Assembly (NCBI GenBank): GCA_015067565.1 | Contig: SVMF01000019.1 | Coordinates: 1-47,905 of the forward strand | Direction of reading: 5' to 3' | Length of the DNA: 47,905 nucleotides | DNA from: Oscillospiraceae bacterium | Lineage (GTDB): Bacteria > Bacillota > Clostridia > Oscillospirales > Oscillospiraceae | Shown here: in pieces, positions 24,331 through 33,225 of the stretch | Position numbering within the stretch: position 1 is the stretch's first letter | Layout: every line of letters starts with the position of its first letter | Translations under genes and position numbers: made by a program | Notes under the pieces: model-generated | What the model saw: the letters and a program-made list of their open reading frames with translations, nothing else | What the model was told of the DNA's origin: nothing | Database searches by the model: none

Positions 24331-25737
24331 ATGTATCTGTACAATTCACTAAGCCATAAGAAGGAGCTGTTTGTTCCCAATCATCCCGACATCGTCAAGA
24401 TGTACACCTGCGGCCCGACGGTCTATCACTATGCACACATCGGCAACCTGCGCAGCTATATCATGGAGGATGTCCTGGAGAAGGCACTGCGTTACCTCGG
24501 ATACAATGTCAAGCGCGTCATGAACATCACCGACGTCGGCCATCTGGCTTCGGATGCCGACACGGGCGAGGATAAGATGCTCAAGGGCGCAAAGCGTGAG
24601 AACAAGACAGTCATGGACATCGCCAAGTTCTATACCGATGCCTTCTTTGCTGATTGCGCAAAGCTCAATATCAAGACCCCCGATGTGGTCGAACCTGCGA
24701 CCAACTGCATCGACGAGTATATCCACATGGTCGAGACGCTGCTGCAGAAGGAATATGCCTATTTTGCAGGCGGAAATGTCTATTTTGACACCTCGAAGCT
24801 GGAAAAATACAATGTTTTCTTCGATCATAAGGAAGAGGATCTGGAGGTCGGTGTGCGTGAGGGTGTCGAGGAAGACTCGAACAAGCGCAACAAGAACGAC
24901 TTTGTTCTGTGGTTCACCAAGTCGAAGTTCGAAGATCAGGCTCTGAAGTGGGACTCTCCGTGGGGTGTCGGCTATCCCGGCTGGCACATCGAGTGCTCCT
25001 GCATCTCCATGAAGCATCTGGGCGAGGATATGGACATCCACTGCGGAGGTATCGACAATGCCTTCCCGCATCACACCAACGAAATTGCGCAGTCCGAGGC
25101 GTATCTGGGCCATAAGTGGTGCAACTACTGGTTCCATGTCCACCATCTCAACACCGAGGGTGGAAAGATGTCGAAGTCCAAGGGCGAATTCTTGACGGTT
25201 TCTTTGCTCGAGGAAAAGGGCTACGATCCGCTGGTTTACCGTCTGTTCTGCCTGCAGAGTCACTATCGCCGCAACCTGGTATTCTCCTGGGAGAACCTGG
25301 AAAATGCAAAGGTTACCTATGAAAAGCTGATCGCCAAGATCGCCACGCTCGAAGAGGGTGGCGAGGTTGAGTCAGAGGCCTTTGCAGCGCTCAAGCAGCG
25401 CTTTGAGACCGCTCTGAACGGTGATCTCAACACCTCGTTGGCAATCACTGCTGTTTACGATGTTCTGAAGGCCAAGACCAACGACGCAACGAAGCTTGCT
25501 GCGCTGAACGACTTTGACTATGTTCTGGGTCTGGATCTTTTGAAGGCAGCCAAGCGTTTGAGTGAAGCGCAGCCGAAGGATGAGGTCGATCCCGAGATCG
25601 ATGCCCTCGTTGCTGCAAGAACGGCCGCCAAGAAGGAGAAGAACTGGGCTGAGGCCGACCGCATCCGTGACGAACTCAAGGCTCGTGGGATCGAGATCAT
25701 AGACACACCGCAGGGCACGAAGTGGAAGAGAGTATGA
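24331..25737 (+). CDS. cysS: cysteinyl-tRNA synthetase
   Basis: Class I synthetase that charges tRNA-Cys. CGPTVYHYAHIGNLRSY holds the HIGH-type motif and the first zinc cysteine, and GGKMSKSKGEF holds KMSKS. The zinc site continues at GWHIECSCIS and GGIDNAFPHHTNE. The anticodon-binding end has NWAEADRIRDELKARGI. At 468 aa it is full-length. It starts immediately after cysE and overlaps polA by four bases. T-box control by its own substrate tRNA fits well. Confidence 0.97.
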   Translation: MYLYNSLSHKKELFVPNHPDIVKMYTCGPTVYHYAHIGNLRSYIMEDVLEKALRYLGYNVKRVMNITDVGHLASDADTGEDKMLKGAKRENKTVMDIAKFYTDAFFADCAKLNIKTPDVVEPATNCIDEYIHMVETLLQKEYAYFAGGNVYFDTSKLEKYNVFFDHKEEDLEVGVREGVEEDSNKRNKNDFVLWFTKSKFEDQALKWDSPWGVGYPGWHIECSCISMKHLGEDMDIHCGGIDNAFPHHTNEIAQSEAYLGHKWCNYWFHVHHLNTEGGKMSKSKGEFLTVSLLEEKGYDPLVYRLFCLQSHYRRNLVFSWENLENAKVTYEKLIAKIATLEEGGEVESEAFAALKQRFETALNGDLNTSLAITAVYDVLKAKTNDATKLAALNDFDYVLGLDLLKAAKRLSEAQPKDEVDPEIDALVAARTAAKKEKNWAEADRIRDELKARGIEIIDTPQGTKWKRV

Positions 25738-28256
25738 AGCTTCTGATTTTGGACGGCAACAGCGTCATCAACCGTGCCTTCTACGGCGTTCGGCCGCTGA
25801 CAACACGGGACGGTCTGTTTACCAATGCGATCTACGGATTTTTGAATATTTTGCAGAAGGTCGAGCAGGAGGAGAAACCCGATGCGCTGTGCGTTGCCTT
25901 CGACCTGCACGGCCCGACCTTCCGCCACCTGAAATATGACGGCTACAAGGCTACCCGACACGGTATGCCCGATGAGCTTGCCATGCAGATGCCCGTGATG
26001 AAGCAGGTGCTGTCGGCTATGAACATTCCGATCTATGAATGTCAGGGCTGGGAGGCAGATGACATCATCGGCACGGCGGCAAAGATTTGCGGCCAAAATG
26101 GCTGGCAATGCGTGATCCTGACGGGTGACCGTGACAGCCTGCAGCTGGTTGACGAGCATATCACGGTCAAGCTCGTGCGCACACAGGGCGGTCAGACGAT
26201 GACGCAGAATTATACACCACAGGTCTTTTTTGACGAATACAAGATGGAGCCGATTCGCCTGATCGACCTGAAGGCGCTCATGGGCGACAGCTCTGACAAC
26301 ATCCCCGGTGTGGCAGGTGTCGGCCCGAAGACGGCGACCGATCTGCTCTTAAAATATGGGTCGCTCGACGGTGTCTATGAGAATCTGACGCCGCAGAATA
26401 TGAAGGGCAAGCTTTTTGAAAAGCTCGAAAATGGCAAGGAGAATGCCTACCTTTCCTATGATCTGGCGACCATCCGCTGTGATGCGCCGATCGAGTTTTC
26501 GCCGCAGGAGAACCTGCGCAAGGAGCCGAAACGCAAGGAACTGCACGATCTTTTCATGCGCCTGGAGTTCCAGAAGCTCATCGACCGCTACCATCTGCGT
26601 GGCGCAGAGCTGGAAGAGGAATCTGAAGAGGTGACCTTTGTACCGTGCCGGTGCGAGGATGCGACCTTGTGCGATGCGCTTTTGAAGGAGTTTTCCGAGG
26701 CGGCGTACGTGTCGATTTTGGTCGACGGAGAGACGGTGCTCGTGCATCACAATGGCAGAAGCTACCGTTTTGCAGGCATGGATGAGCGACTCTTTGCCGA
26801 CAAGATCAAAAAGGTAACGCACAATGCAAAGCCGCTTATGCGCAGACTCCTGGAGCTGGGAAAACAAGCCGAAGGTTTTATTTTTGATACTGCCGTGGCA
26901 GCCTATCTTTTGGACGCTACGAGGGGGAAATATGAGCTGCTGCAGGTCACGAGCGACTATCTGCATACGGCCAGCGACGGTGTGTCCGCAGTCGATGCGC
27001 TCTATCCCATCCTGCGAGAAAAGCTCAAGGCGCAGGGAGTGGAGCAGCTTTATTACGACATTGAGTTTCCATTGTGCTATGTTTTGGCCCAAATGGAGGC
27101 CGATGGTGTGCGTGTGGATCAAAATGCGCTGGCCGGATTTGGCACGATGCTCACCGAGCGGATCTGTGCCTGTGAAAGGCTGATCTACGGCTATGCGGAG
27201 AGCGAATTCAACATCAATTCCCCCAAGCAGTTGGGCGAGCTCCTCTTTGAGAAGCTGGGGTTGCCAACCGTCAAGAAGACGAAAAGCGGCTACTCGACGA
27301 ATATCGAGGTTTTGGAAAAGCTGCGTGACAAGCACCCGATCATTCAGGCGATCATGGATTACCGTATGCTGACCAAGCTCAATTCGACCTATGTTGAGGG
27401 ACTGCAGAAGGTTATTTCCGCCGATGGGCGCATCCACACAACCTTCCAAAACACCGTCACTGCGACAGGCAGACTCTCCTCGACAGAGCCAAATTTGCAA
27501 AACATTCCTGTGCGCACCGAGCTCGGCAGCGAGCTGAGAAAGATGTTCGTGCCGCAGGAGGACTGGGTTTTGGTCGATGCCGACTACAGTCAGATCGAGC
27601 TGCGTGTCCTGGCGCATATTGCAAACGACCGCCATATGCGCGAGGCCTTCCTTTCGGGCGAGGATGTGCACAGCGTGACGGCCTCTCAGGTGTTTGGCGT
27701 GCCAATCGAGAATGTCACTCCGCTCATGCGCCGCAATGCCAAGGCGGTCAATTTCGGCATCGTCTACGGCATTTCAGAGTTTTCCTTGGCGCAGGATATC
27801 GGTGTCAGCCGTTACGAGGCAAAGGCCTATATTGAAAGCTATCTGGCCAAATACGCAGGGGTCAGAGAGTATATGCGCTCTATTGTGGAAACGGCCAGGG
27901 AGCAGGGCTTTGTCTGTACGACATTTGGCAGACGCAGATACATTCCCGAGATCAAGAGCAGCAATTTCAACGTCCGATCGGGTGCAGAGCGCATTGCGCT
28001 GAATACACCCATTCAGGGAACGGCTGCCGACATCATCAAGCTGGCCATGGTGCGTGTGTTCCATGCGCTGCGTGAGCAGGCGTTGCAGGCAAGACTTATC
28101 CTGCAGGTACACGATGAACTCATTGTCGAATGTCCTGCCTTCGAGGCCCAGAGCGTGATGGACATCGTGACAAAGGCGATGGAGGAGGCTGTTTCGCTCT
28201 CGGTGCCGCTGATCGCCGAGGCAAAAATGGGAGAAAGCTGGTATGATGCAAAATGA
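25734..28256 (+). CDS. polA: DNA polymerase I
   Basis: An 840-aa repair and Okazaki-fragment polymerase. The 5'-3' exonuclease domain (1-290) shows LDGNSVINRAFYG, GWEADDIIGT, TGDRDSLQLV and GDSSDNIPGVAGVGPKTA. The polymerase domain has motif A DADYSQIELRVLAHIA, motif B RRNAKAVNFGIVYGIS and motif C QVHDELIVE. The middle domain lacks the acidic residues of an active 3'-5' exonuclease (the D-x-E position reads SILVDGE), so proofreading is probably lost, as in several Firmicutes. The start overlaps the cysS stop, which puts polA in a T-box-controlled unit. Confidence 0.96.
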   Translation: MKLLILDGNSVINRAFYGVRPLTTRDGLFTNAIYGFLNILQKVEQEEKPDALCVAFDLHGPTFRHLKYDGYKATRHGMPDELAMQMPVMKQVLSAMNIPIYECQGWEADDIIGTAAKICGQNGWQCVILTGDRDSLQLVDEHITVKLVRTQGGQTMTQNYTPQVFFDEYKMEPIRLIDLKALMGDSSDNIPGVAGVGPKTATDLLLKYGSLDGVYENLTPQNMKGKLFEKLENGKENAYLSYDLATIRCDAPIEFSPQENLRKEPKRKELHDLFMRLEFQKLIDRYHLRGAELEEESEEVTFVPCRCEDATLCDALLKEFSEAAYVSILVDGETVLVHHNGRSYRFAGMDERLFADKIKKVTHNAKPLMRRLLELGKQAEGFIFDTAVAAYLLDATRGKYELLQVTSDYLHTASDGVSAVDALYPILREKLKAQGVEQLYYDIEFPLCYVLAQMEADGVRVDQNALAGFGTMLTERICACERLIYGYAESEFNINSPKQLGELLFEKLGLPTVKKTKSGYSTNIEVLEKLRDKHPIIQAIMDYRMLTKLNSTYVEGLQKVISADGRIHTTFQNTVTATGRLSSTEPNLQNIPVRTELGSELRKMFVPQEDWVLVDADYSQIELRVLAHIANDRHMREAFLSGEDVHSVTASQVFGVPIENVTPLMRRNAKAVNFGIVYGISEFSLAQDIGVSRYEAKAYIESYLAKYAGVREYMRSIVETAREQGFVCTTFGRRRYIPEIKSSNFNVRSGAERIALNTPIQGTAADIIKLAMVRVFHALREQALQARLILQVHDELIVECPAFEAQSVMDIVTKAMEEAVSLSVPLIAEAKMGESWYDAK

Positions 28257-28684
28257 TCGTGAGGATGAACGAGAGCCATGTGGCGCAGATTGCCAAGATG
28301 GAGAAACTCTGTTTTTCCGATCCGTGGAGCGAACGCTCCATCGCATCGGAGTTGGAAAATTCCCTGAGCTTGTGGCTGGTCTATGAGCAGGAGGAAAGAG
28401 TGCTTGGCTATATCGGCTCGCAGAGTGTGCCGCCAGAGAGTGATATGATGAATCTGGCGGTCCTGCCCGAGGCGCGAAAGCAGGGAATTGCACAGGCCTT
28501 GGTTTGTGAATTGATCCGACTTTTGCACAGTGAGGGCAGCGAAAGTCTTACTTTGGAGGTCAGGGTGTCAAATCTGCCTGCAATCTCACTTTACACCAAG
28601 CTGGGCTTTGAAATGGTCGGTAGACGACCGGGATATTATGTAAACCCGAAAGAGGACGCTCTCATTATGAGAAAGGAGCTTTGA
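28253..28684 (+). CDS. rimI: ribosomal protein alanine acetyltransferase RimI-like
   Basis: A 143-aa GNAT protein. MNESHVAQIAKMEKLCFSDPWS at the N-terminus is typical of RimI, which acetylates the N-terminus of S18 in E. coli. The acetyl-CoA site is in LAVLPEARKQGIAQALV and the C-terminal LEVRVSNLPAISLYTKLGFEMVGRRPGYY is conserved. It overlaps polA by four bases and lies one base before tsaD; rimI-tsaD linkage is common. The usual tsaB and tsaE genes are not here. Confidence 0.9.
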   Translation: MIVRMNESHVAQIAKMEKLCFSDPWSERSIASELENSLSLWLVYEQEERVLGYIGSQSVPPESDMMNLAVLPEARKQGIAQALVCELIRLLHSEGSESLTLEVRVSNLPAISLYTKLGFEMVGRRPGYYVNPKEDALIMRKEL

Positions 28685-28685
28685 T

Positions 28686-29702
28686 ATGCTGATACTGTCT
28701 GTGGAATCTTCTTGTGATGAGACTGCGGTTGCCGTTGTGAAGGACGGCCGTGAGGTGCTTTGCGACTGCATTGCCTCACAGGTGGAGTTGCATCGTATTT
28801 ATGGCGGTGTGGTGCCGGAGATCGCCTCACGCAAGCACATTGAGGCAATCTATGGCTTGGCCGATCAGGCCCTTGCGAAGGCAAATGTGACGCGCGAGGA
28901 CATCGATGCCATCGCAGTGACCTATGCGCCCGGCCTCATCGGTGCGCTGCTCGTGGGCGTGAATTTTGCCAAGGCAGCGGCCCTGGCGTTGGATAAGCCG
29001 CTCATTCCCGTGCACCATATCCGTGGGCACATTGCTGCAAATTATATCGCCTATCCTGATCTCAAGCCGCCATTTTTGTGTCTTGTCGTCTCGGGTGGAC
29101 ACACGATGCTCGTCGATGTCAAGGATTATACAGAAATGGAAATTTTGGGTTCGACACGGGACGATGCAGCCGGAGAATGCTTCGATAAGGTTGCAAGAAT
29201 GCTGAATATGCCCTATCCGGGCGGTGCAGCACTGGATAAAGCGGCAAAATCGGGCGATGAGGAGCGTTATCCTCTGCCGAGTCCCAAGCTTTCGGGCAAT
29301 CCTTTGGATATGTCCTTTTCGGGCTTGAAGACAGCTGCGGTCAATCTCATCCACAACACGAGGCAAAAAGGGGAGGAGGTTGCCGTGAGTGATTTGTGCG
29401 CAGGCTTCTCCAAGGCGGTTAGCCGGATGCTCATACCGCGCACGATGATGGCTCTGGATCAGACGGGGTATCGGACGCTCGCTGTGGCCGGCGGCGTTGC
29501 CGCAAACAGCCGCATTCGAGCAGATCTGACGCGTGAGTGTGAAAAGCGCGGTGTGCGTCTGTGCCTGCCGCCGCTGTCGCTATGCGGTGACAATGCCGCC
29601 ATGATCGGCGCGCAGGGATATTATGAATATCTAAGTGGAAATTTGGCCGATCAGACGCTCAATGCCTATGCCACCAAGACGCTCGAGGGTGAGCGGTTGT
29701 GA
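28686..29702 (+). CDS. tsaD: tRNA threonylcarbamoyltransferase TsaD
   Basis: Transfers threonylcarbamoyl to A37 of ANN-decoding tRNAs. The ASKHA-fold motifs are ESSCDETAVAVV at the start, the metal-binding histidines H111 and H115 in HHIRGH, LVVSGGHTML, and GGVAANSRIR. At 338 aa it is full-length. It is the last gene of the cysE-cysS-polA-rimI-tsaD unit and is followed by a terminator. Partner proteins TsaB, TsaC and TsaE must be encoded elsewhere. Confidence 0.96.
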   Translation: MLILSVESSCDETAVAVVKDGREVLCDCIASQVELHRIYGGVVPEIASRKHIEAIYGLADQALAKANVTREDIDAIAVTYAPGLIGALLVGVNFAKAAALALDKPLIPVHHIRGHIAANYIAYPDLKPPFLCLVVSGGHTMLVDVKDYTEMEILGSTRDDAAGECFDKVARMLNMPYPGGAALDKAAKSGDEERYPLPSPKLSGNPLDMSFSGLKTAAVNLIHNTRQKGEEVAVSDLCAGFSKAVSRMLIPRTMMALDQTGYRTLAVAGGVAANSRIRADLTRECEKRGVRLCLPPLSLCGDNAAMIGAQGYYEYLSGNLADQTLNAYATKTLEGERL

Positions 29703-29705
29703 GGA

Positions 29706-29745
29706 AGAAAAAATGCAGGATGCAATGCCGCATCTTGCATTTTTT
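29706..29745 (+). terminator. terminator after tsaD
   Basis: Arms AAAAAATGCAGGATGC and GCATCTTGCATTTTTT pair (one G-U) around a six-base loop and end in a seven-T run. It ends the cysE-to-tsaD unit. Confidence 0.88.
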
Positions 29746-29902
29746 TGTCACAAATGTTGTTGTGAAATTTACCACAAAAATACATTATGTAAACCAAAAT
29801 TACACTTTTCCGAAAGAAAGAACTTCATTTGCGGGATATGGGATTTTTGGTCGAAATTCCTCGAAACTTTGCAATTCAAAGGGATTCGCCTGTGCAAAAA
29901 AC

Positions 29903-29920
29903 TGTGCATAATGTTGATAA
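29903..29920 (-). other. two adjacent DnaA-box-like nonamers in AT-rich DNA
   Basis: On the minus strand 29903-29911 reads TTATGCACA, which fits the DnaA-box consensus TTATNCACA, and 29912-29920 reads TTATCAACA, one mismatch away. The surrounding stretch 29746-30000 has no gene and is AT-rich. A single pair is too little to call an origin; it could be a DnaA titration or regulatory site, or chance. Confidence 0.35.
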
Positions 29921-30065
29921 CTTTGCTGAATGTGCAGTAAAATTATGATTATTGTTAACCTGCGTAAAATGACGGAGTCGATTTTTTCGTTTTTTTGACA
30001 GCAAGAAAAGCGTCATCCCGCAATGAGGCGATGCTCATGCGAGGCTGCACAAAGTGCGCAAAATA

Positions 30066-30243
30066 AATTCCGATTTTGCTGTTTGTTACTGCACAAGCAT
30101 GGTAGGGTTGAGGCATGCCTCAACCGGCAGAACCAGGCCCGTATTCGCAGTCGCTTCACGGCGAAAGCATAGCGATTGCCGCCGGGCGGGGCATGCCCCT
30201 CCCCACAGTGTAAAACGATAACCGCACCGATAAATCGGAATTT
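30066..30243. repeat. interspersed palindrome repeat, copy 2
   Basis: It aligns with 23378-23553: outer arms ATTCCGATTT and AAATCGGAAT, the identical 20-bp palindrome at 30106-30125, and a near-palindrome at 30184-30203 with one mismatch. A GCAATGAGG-containing stretch at about 30010-30050 precedes it. No gene is visible. Confidence 0.7.
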
Positions 30244-30252
30244 GCGTGGATA

Positions 30253-30292
30253 TGAAAAAAGCATCCGCGGAAAGTCTTTGCTTTCGCGGGTG
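30253..30292 (-). terminator. terminator of the U32-maf-mre-pbp2-radical SAM unit
   Basis: On the minus strand the arms AAAGCACCCGCG and CGCGGATGCTTT pair with one mismatch, enclose an inner aaag/cttt pairing, and end in a T-run. It lies eight bases past the radical-SAM stop. Confidence 0.8.
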
Positions 30293-30299
30293 CTTTGTA

Positions 30300-31136
30300 T
30301 CATACACGGAATCGGCGAGCGTAGCCGCATTTCCTGCACAACTCTTCCACGGCATGATGGTTTGTGAAGCCGTCGTAGATGGCCTTGGCACGGGGAGAGG
30401 CGAGGATCTCGTCCATGTCTTGCGTGAGAAGATTTCCGAGTGCGAGATCGCCTTCGTGATCCAGGCAGCATGGCACGACCGTGCCGTCGCACAAGATGCC
30501 GATCTGGTCCCGCAGCGCATAGCAAAAGAGCTGTTTGCCGCCCTCAGCCGCCTGCAGGTCAGGCCAATCGAATTTCTTTCCATGCTCAAGGTAAATCCGC
30601 TCGCCGATACGGATGCCGCGTCGCTCGGAGACCCATTCGTCGGGGAAATACCGATGAAGCTGCTCCAAGATCGCTTGGTTTCTTTCGTCGCTGCCGCCCT
30701 CGTTCCAAAGCCGATAGGAGACGATGCAGTGTCCCTGCGCCGCCTGACCGAAGGAAAAGGCTTCGTGCAAATATGTCTCAAACGGAACCTGTGCATCGTT
30801 TGCCTCAAACGAATGCAGGGAAACATTCACACCGTGCACGGCAGGACTTTGCAGCAAAAGTGCCTGCTGCTTTGCAAGCAGTGTGCCGTTGGTCGTCAGG
30901 ATCACACGGAACCCCTGCTGACCTGCAAGGGCCAGATACTTCTCCAACATCGGGTGGCACAGAGGCTCGCCCATCAGATGGAAATACAGAAAATCACTGT
31001 AAGGACGCAGCTTATCAAGCAGGAGGGAAAACTCTTCCTCCTGCATCAGCCGCGCAGGCCGCCTAGTACCGGGACAAAAGGTACATTTTAGGTTGCAGAT
31101 GTTGGAAATCTCAAGATAAATCTTTCGAAAACGCAT
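30300..31136 (-). CDS. radical SAM/SPASM-domain protein
   Basis: A 278-aa protein. The radical-SAM cluster motif CNLKCTFC is at residues 12-19, in IYLEISNICNLKCTFCPGTRR. The C-terminal part carries a SPASM-like cysteine set: CYALRDQIGILCDGTVVPCCLDHEG and CRKCGYARRF at the end. Such proteins modify peptides or proteins or act as anaerobic maturases, but the substrate here is unknown. ATG at 31136 follows GGAGAG; the longer frame upstream runs through pbp2. It is the last gene, 13 bases after pbp2, in a cell-shape transcription unit, and no precursor peptide gene is seen beside it. Confidence 0.85.
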   Translation of the reverse strand: MRFRKIYLEISNICNLKCTFCPGTRRPARLMQEEEFSLLLDKLRPYSDFLYFHLMGEPLCHPMLEKYLALAGQQGFRVILTTNGTLLAKQQALLLQSPAVHGVNVSLHSFEANDAQVPFETYLHEAFSFGQAAQGHCIVSYRLWNEGGSDERNQAILEQLHRYFPDEWVSERRGIRIGERIYLEHGKKFDWPDLQAAEGGKQLFCYALRDQIGILCDGTVVPCCLDHEGDLALGNLLTQDMDEILASPRAKAIYDGFTNHHAVEELCRKCGYARRFRV

Positions 31137-31149
31137 ATCGTCTCTCCGC

Positions 31150-33225
31150 TCAGCGCAGCAGATTCTCGCCGGGAAGCATATCGACAGCGCCGCTGGCAGA
31201 GAAATAGGCATCGAGAATGGGGCGTGCGATGTGGCCGAGGTTACCACCCTGTGCGCCCTTTTCCAAATAAATGGTGATGGCGATCTGTGGATCGTCTGCA
31301 GGGGCGAAGATGACGAAGGATGCGTTGTCCGAACCGCCGGAGCCGTGCTCAGCAGTACCCGTTTTGGCGCAAACCGATACGGGATAGTTGTAAAACAGAC
31401 TGTAGGACGTGCCGATGGGGGAATTGGTTGCCATTTTCATGCCATCGATGCAGGCCTGATAAGCCTTGTCGGAGATGGCCAGTTGGCTGGCTACGGTCGG
31501 TGTGTTTTCAAACAGCAGTTCCTGATAATCGTTGGAGATGACGCGGCGCAGGAAGGTGGCTTCGTAGCGGGTGCCCTTGTTTGCCAGAGCGCAGATATAA
31601 GAGCAGATCTGCATCGGAGTGAAGCGGTTTTCTGACTGGCCGATGGCAGCCGAGACGGTGTCGCCGCCGTACCAGTACTGGCTTTCACCGTCATAGAGCT
31701 CCTTCTTTGTCTCAGCGTTGGCGCGACGACCGACGGACTCGTAGAGCTCCACGCCGGTGTGCTCACCGAGGCCGAGTGATTTGGAAACATTGTCGATGGC
31801 ATCCATGCCGGTCATCCATGCCGCTTCGTAGAAATAATAGTTACACGAAACTGCCAGAGCTTCCATGACATTGATGCTGCCGTGCGTCATGCCTTGCGTC
31901 GTCCAAAGCATACAGCGCGGATAATAGGCAACATCCTTGAAGCGATCGTAGATACCCTTATCGTAAATATAGGTATGCGGCTCGATTGCACCGGAGTCAA
32001 TGGCAGCAACGGTGGTGACCATCTTGAAAATGGAGCCGGGAGGGTAGGGTGCCTGAAGCGCACGGTTGTAAAGAGGATCGAAATCCTGCTCCAAAATGCT
32101 GTTATAGTTTTCAAAATAGGTGCTCAGATCATAAGTCGGATAACTGCAGCAGGCGAGAACCTCGCCGGTTTTGACGGACATCACGACTACCGCACCACCC
32201 TCGACATCCTTGCCACTGTCGGTGCCGTTCAGGCCGTTTTCACGCAGATTCAGAACCATATCTTCCAGACCATCCTCTGCTAGCTGCTGCAGATTCAGGT
32301 CAATGGTGAGCTCGACATTGTTACCTGCGATCGGCTCTTCGACATAGGACTCCTCCAGGATGGTTCCTTCTTCCGAAATGGTGGTCTTCAGAAGGCCGTC
32401 TGTGCCGTGCAATTCCAGCTCAAAGGCCTCTTCCAGACCCGTCTTGCCGACATAAGCATCCATGGTATAGTCGTGATTCTTGTAGGTCTCCCACTCCTCG
32501 GCATTCATCAGGCCGATGTAGCCGAGAATATGGGCGGCATAATCGGTGTTATACACACGGGTAGTCGTTGTGTTCACGACGACACCGGGGGTGTTGAGCT
32601 CTGTCAGAGAGGCCAGATCCGATGCGTTGACATCGTTCAGAAGGGTGTAGATCGGCAAATTGGTGGTGTAACGCAGATGCAGCTCATAGCGCAGCGAAAT
32701 GACACGACGCGCCTCAGCCTCTGTCCAGGTGTCGGGGATGTTGTAGCGATCCTTCAGATAACGAACGAGCTGCGGTGCAGAGATGTCGGTGTCCCACTCT
32801 CGTTCGATCAGGAAGTCCGTGAAATAGCCGTTCCATTTGGAAGAAAACTGATCTGTGATATAACGATAAGGCTTTTCCTTGGTGACGGGCAGATGGTCGA
32901 TGAATTCCAGACCCAGACTGTCGCACATATTTGCAAGCTTTCTGAGCGACTCGTTGGGGTCAGAAGAATTGAACAGTACCTCGTTGACGATGGACAGACT
33001 GAAGGCTGCCTGATTGCCGACCAGAACGGTGCCGTTGCGGTCGAGAATCTGCCCTCTTGCCGCAGGAATGCGGGTATAATAAGTTGTTGCACCCGGCGGC
33101 AGGGCATCGTTGTCCTGCGCCTTAGTGATCTGAATGTTGTACATCGTGCCCAGGAAAATACCGAGCATGACCACGATCAGCGCCATCAGCGCACCGACGC
33201 GAACCGAAAATTTATGTTGATTCAT
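31150..33225 (-). CDS. mrdA: penicillin-binding protein 2 (elongation-specific transpeptidase)
   Basis: A 691-aa class B PBP that cross-links peptidoglycan during side-wall growth. It has one N-terminal membrane helix (about 12-32), a dimerisation/pedestal domain, and a transpeptidase domain. The active serine is S398 in PPGSIFK; SCN (AVSCNYYFYEA) and KTG (VCAKTGTAEHG) complete the catalytic triad of motifs. The gene overlaps mreD by 14 bases, the usual mreC-mreD-pbp2 order. RodA and MreB are not encoded in this unit. Confidence 0.94.
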   Translation of the reverse strand: MNQHKFSVRVGALMALIVVMLGIFLGTMYNIQITKAQDNDALPPGATTYYTRIPAARGQILDRNGTVLVGNQAAFSLSIVNEVLFNSSDPNESLRKLANMCDSLGLEFIDHLPVTKEKPYRYITDQFSSKWNGYFTDFLIEREWDTDISAPQLVRYLKDRYNIPDTWTEAEARRVISLRYELHLRYTTNLPIYTLLNDVNASDLASLTELNTPGVVVNTTTTRVYNTDYAAHILGYIGLMNAEEWETYKNHDYTMDAYVGKTGLEEAFELELHGTDGLLKTTISEEGTILEESYVEEPIAGNNVELTIDLNLQQLAEDGLEDMVLNLRENGLNGTDSGKDVEGGAVVVMSVKTGEVLACCSYPTYDLSTYFENYNSILEQDFDPLYNRALQAPYPPGSIFKMVTTVAAIDSGAIEPHTYIYDKGIYDRFKDVAYYPRCMLWTTQGMTHGSINVMEALAVSCNYYFYEAAWMTGMDAIDNVSKSLGLGEHTGVELYESVGRRANAETKKELYDGESQYWYGGDTVSAAIGQSENRFTPMQICSYICALANKGTRYEATFLRRVISNDYQELLFENTPTVASQLAISDKAYQACIDGMKMATNSPIGTSYSLFYNYPVSVCAKTGTAEHGSGGSDNASFVIFAPADDPQIAITIYLEKGAQGGNLGHIARPILDAYFSASGAVDMLPGENLLR

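Noticed and set aside
29746-30000. possible replication origin
   Set aside because: Only two DnaA-like boxes and AT-rich DNA; no dnaA, dnaN or cluster of boxes.
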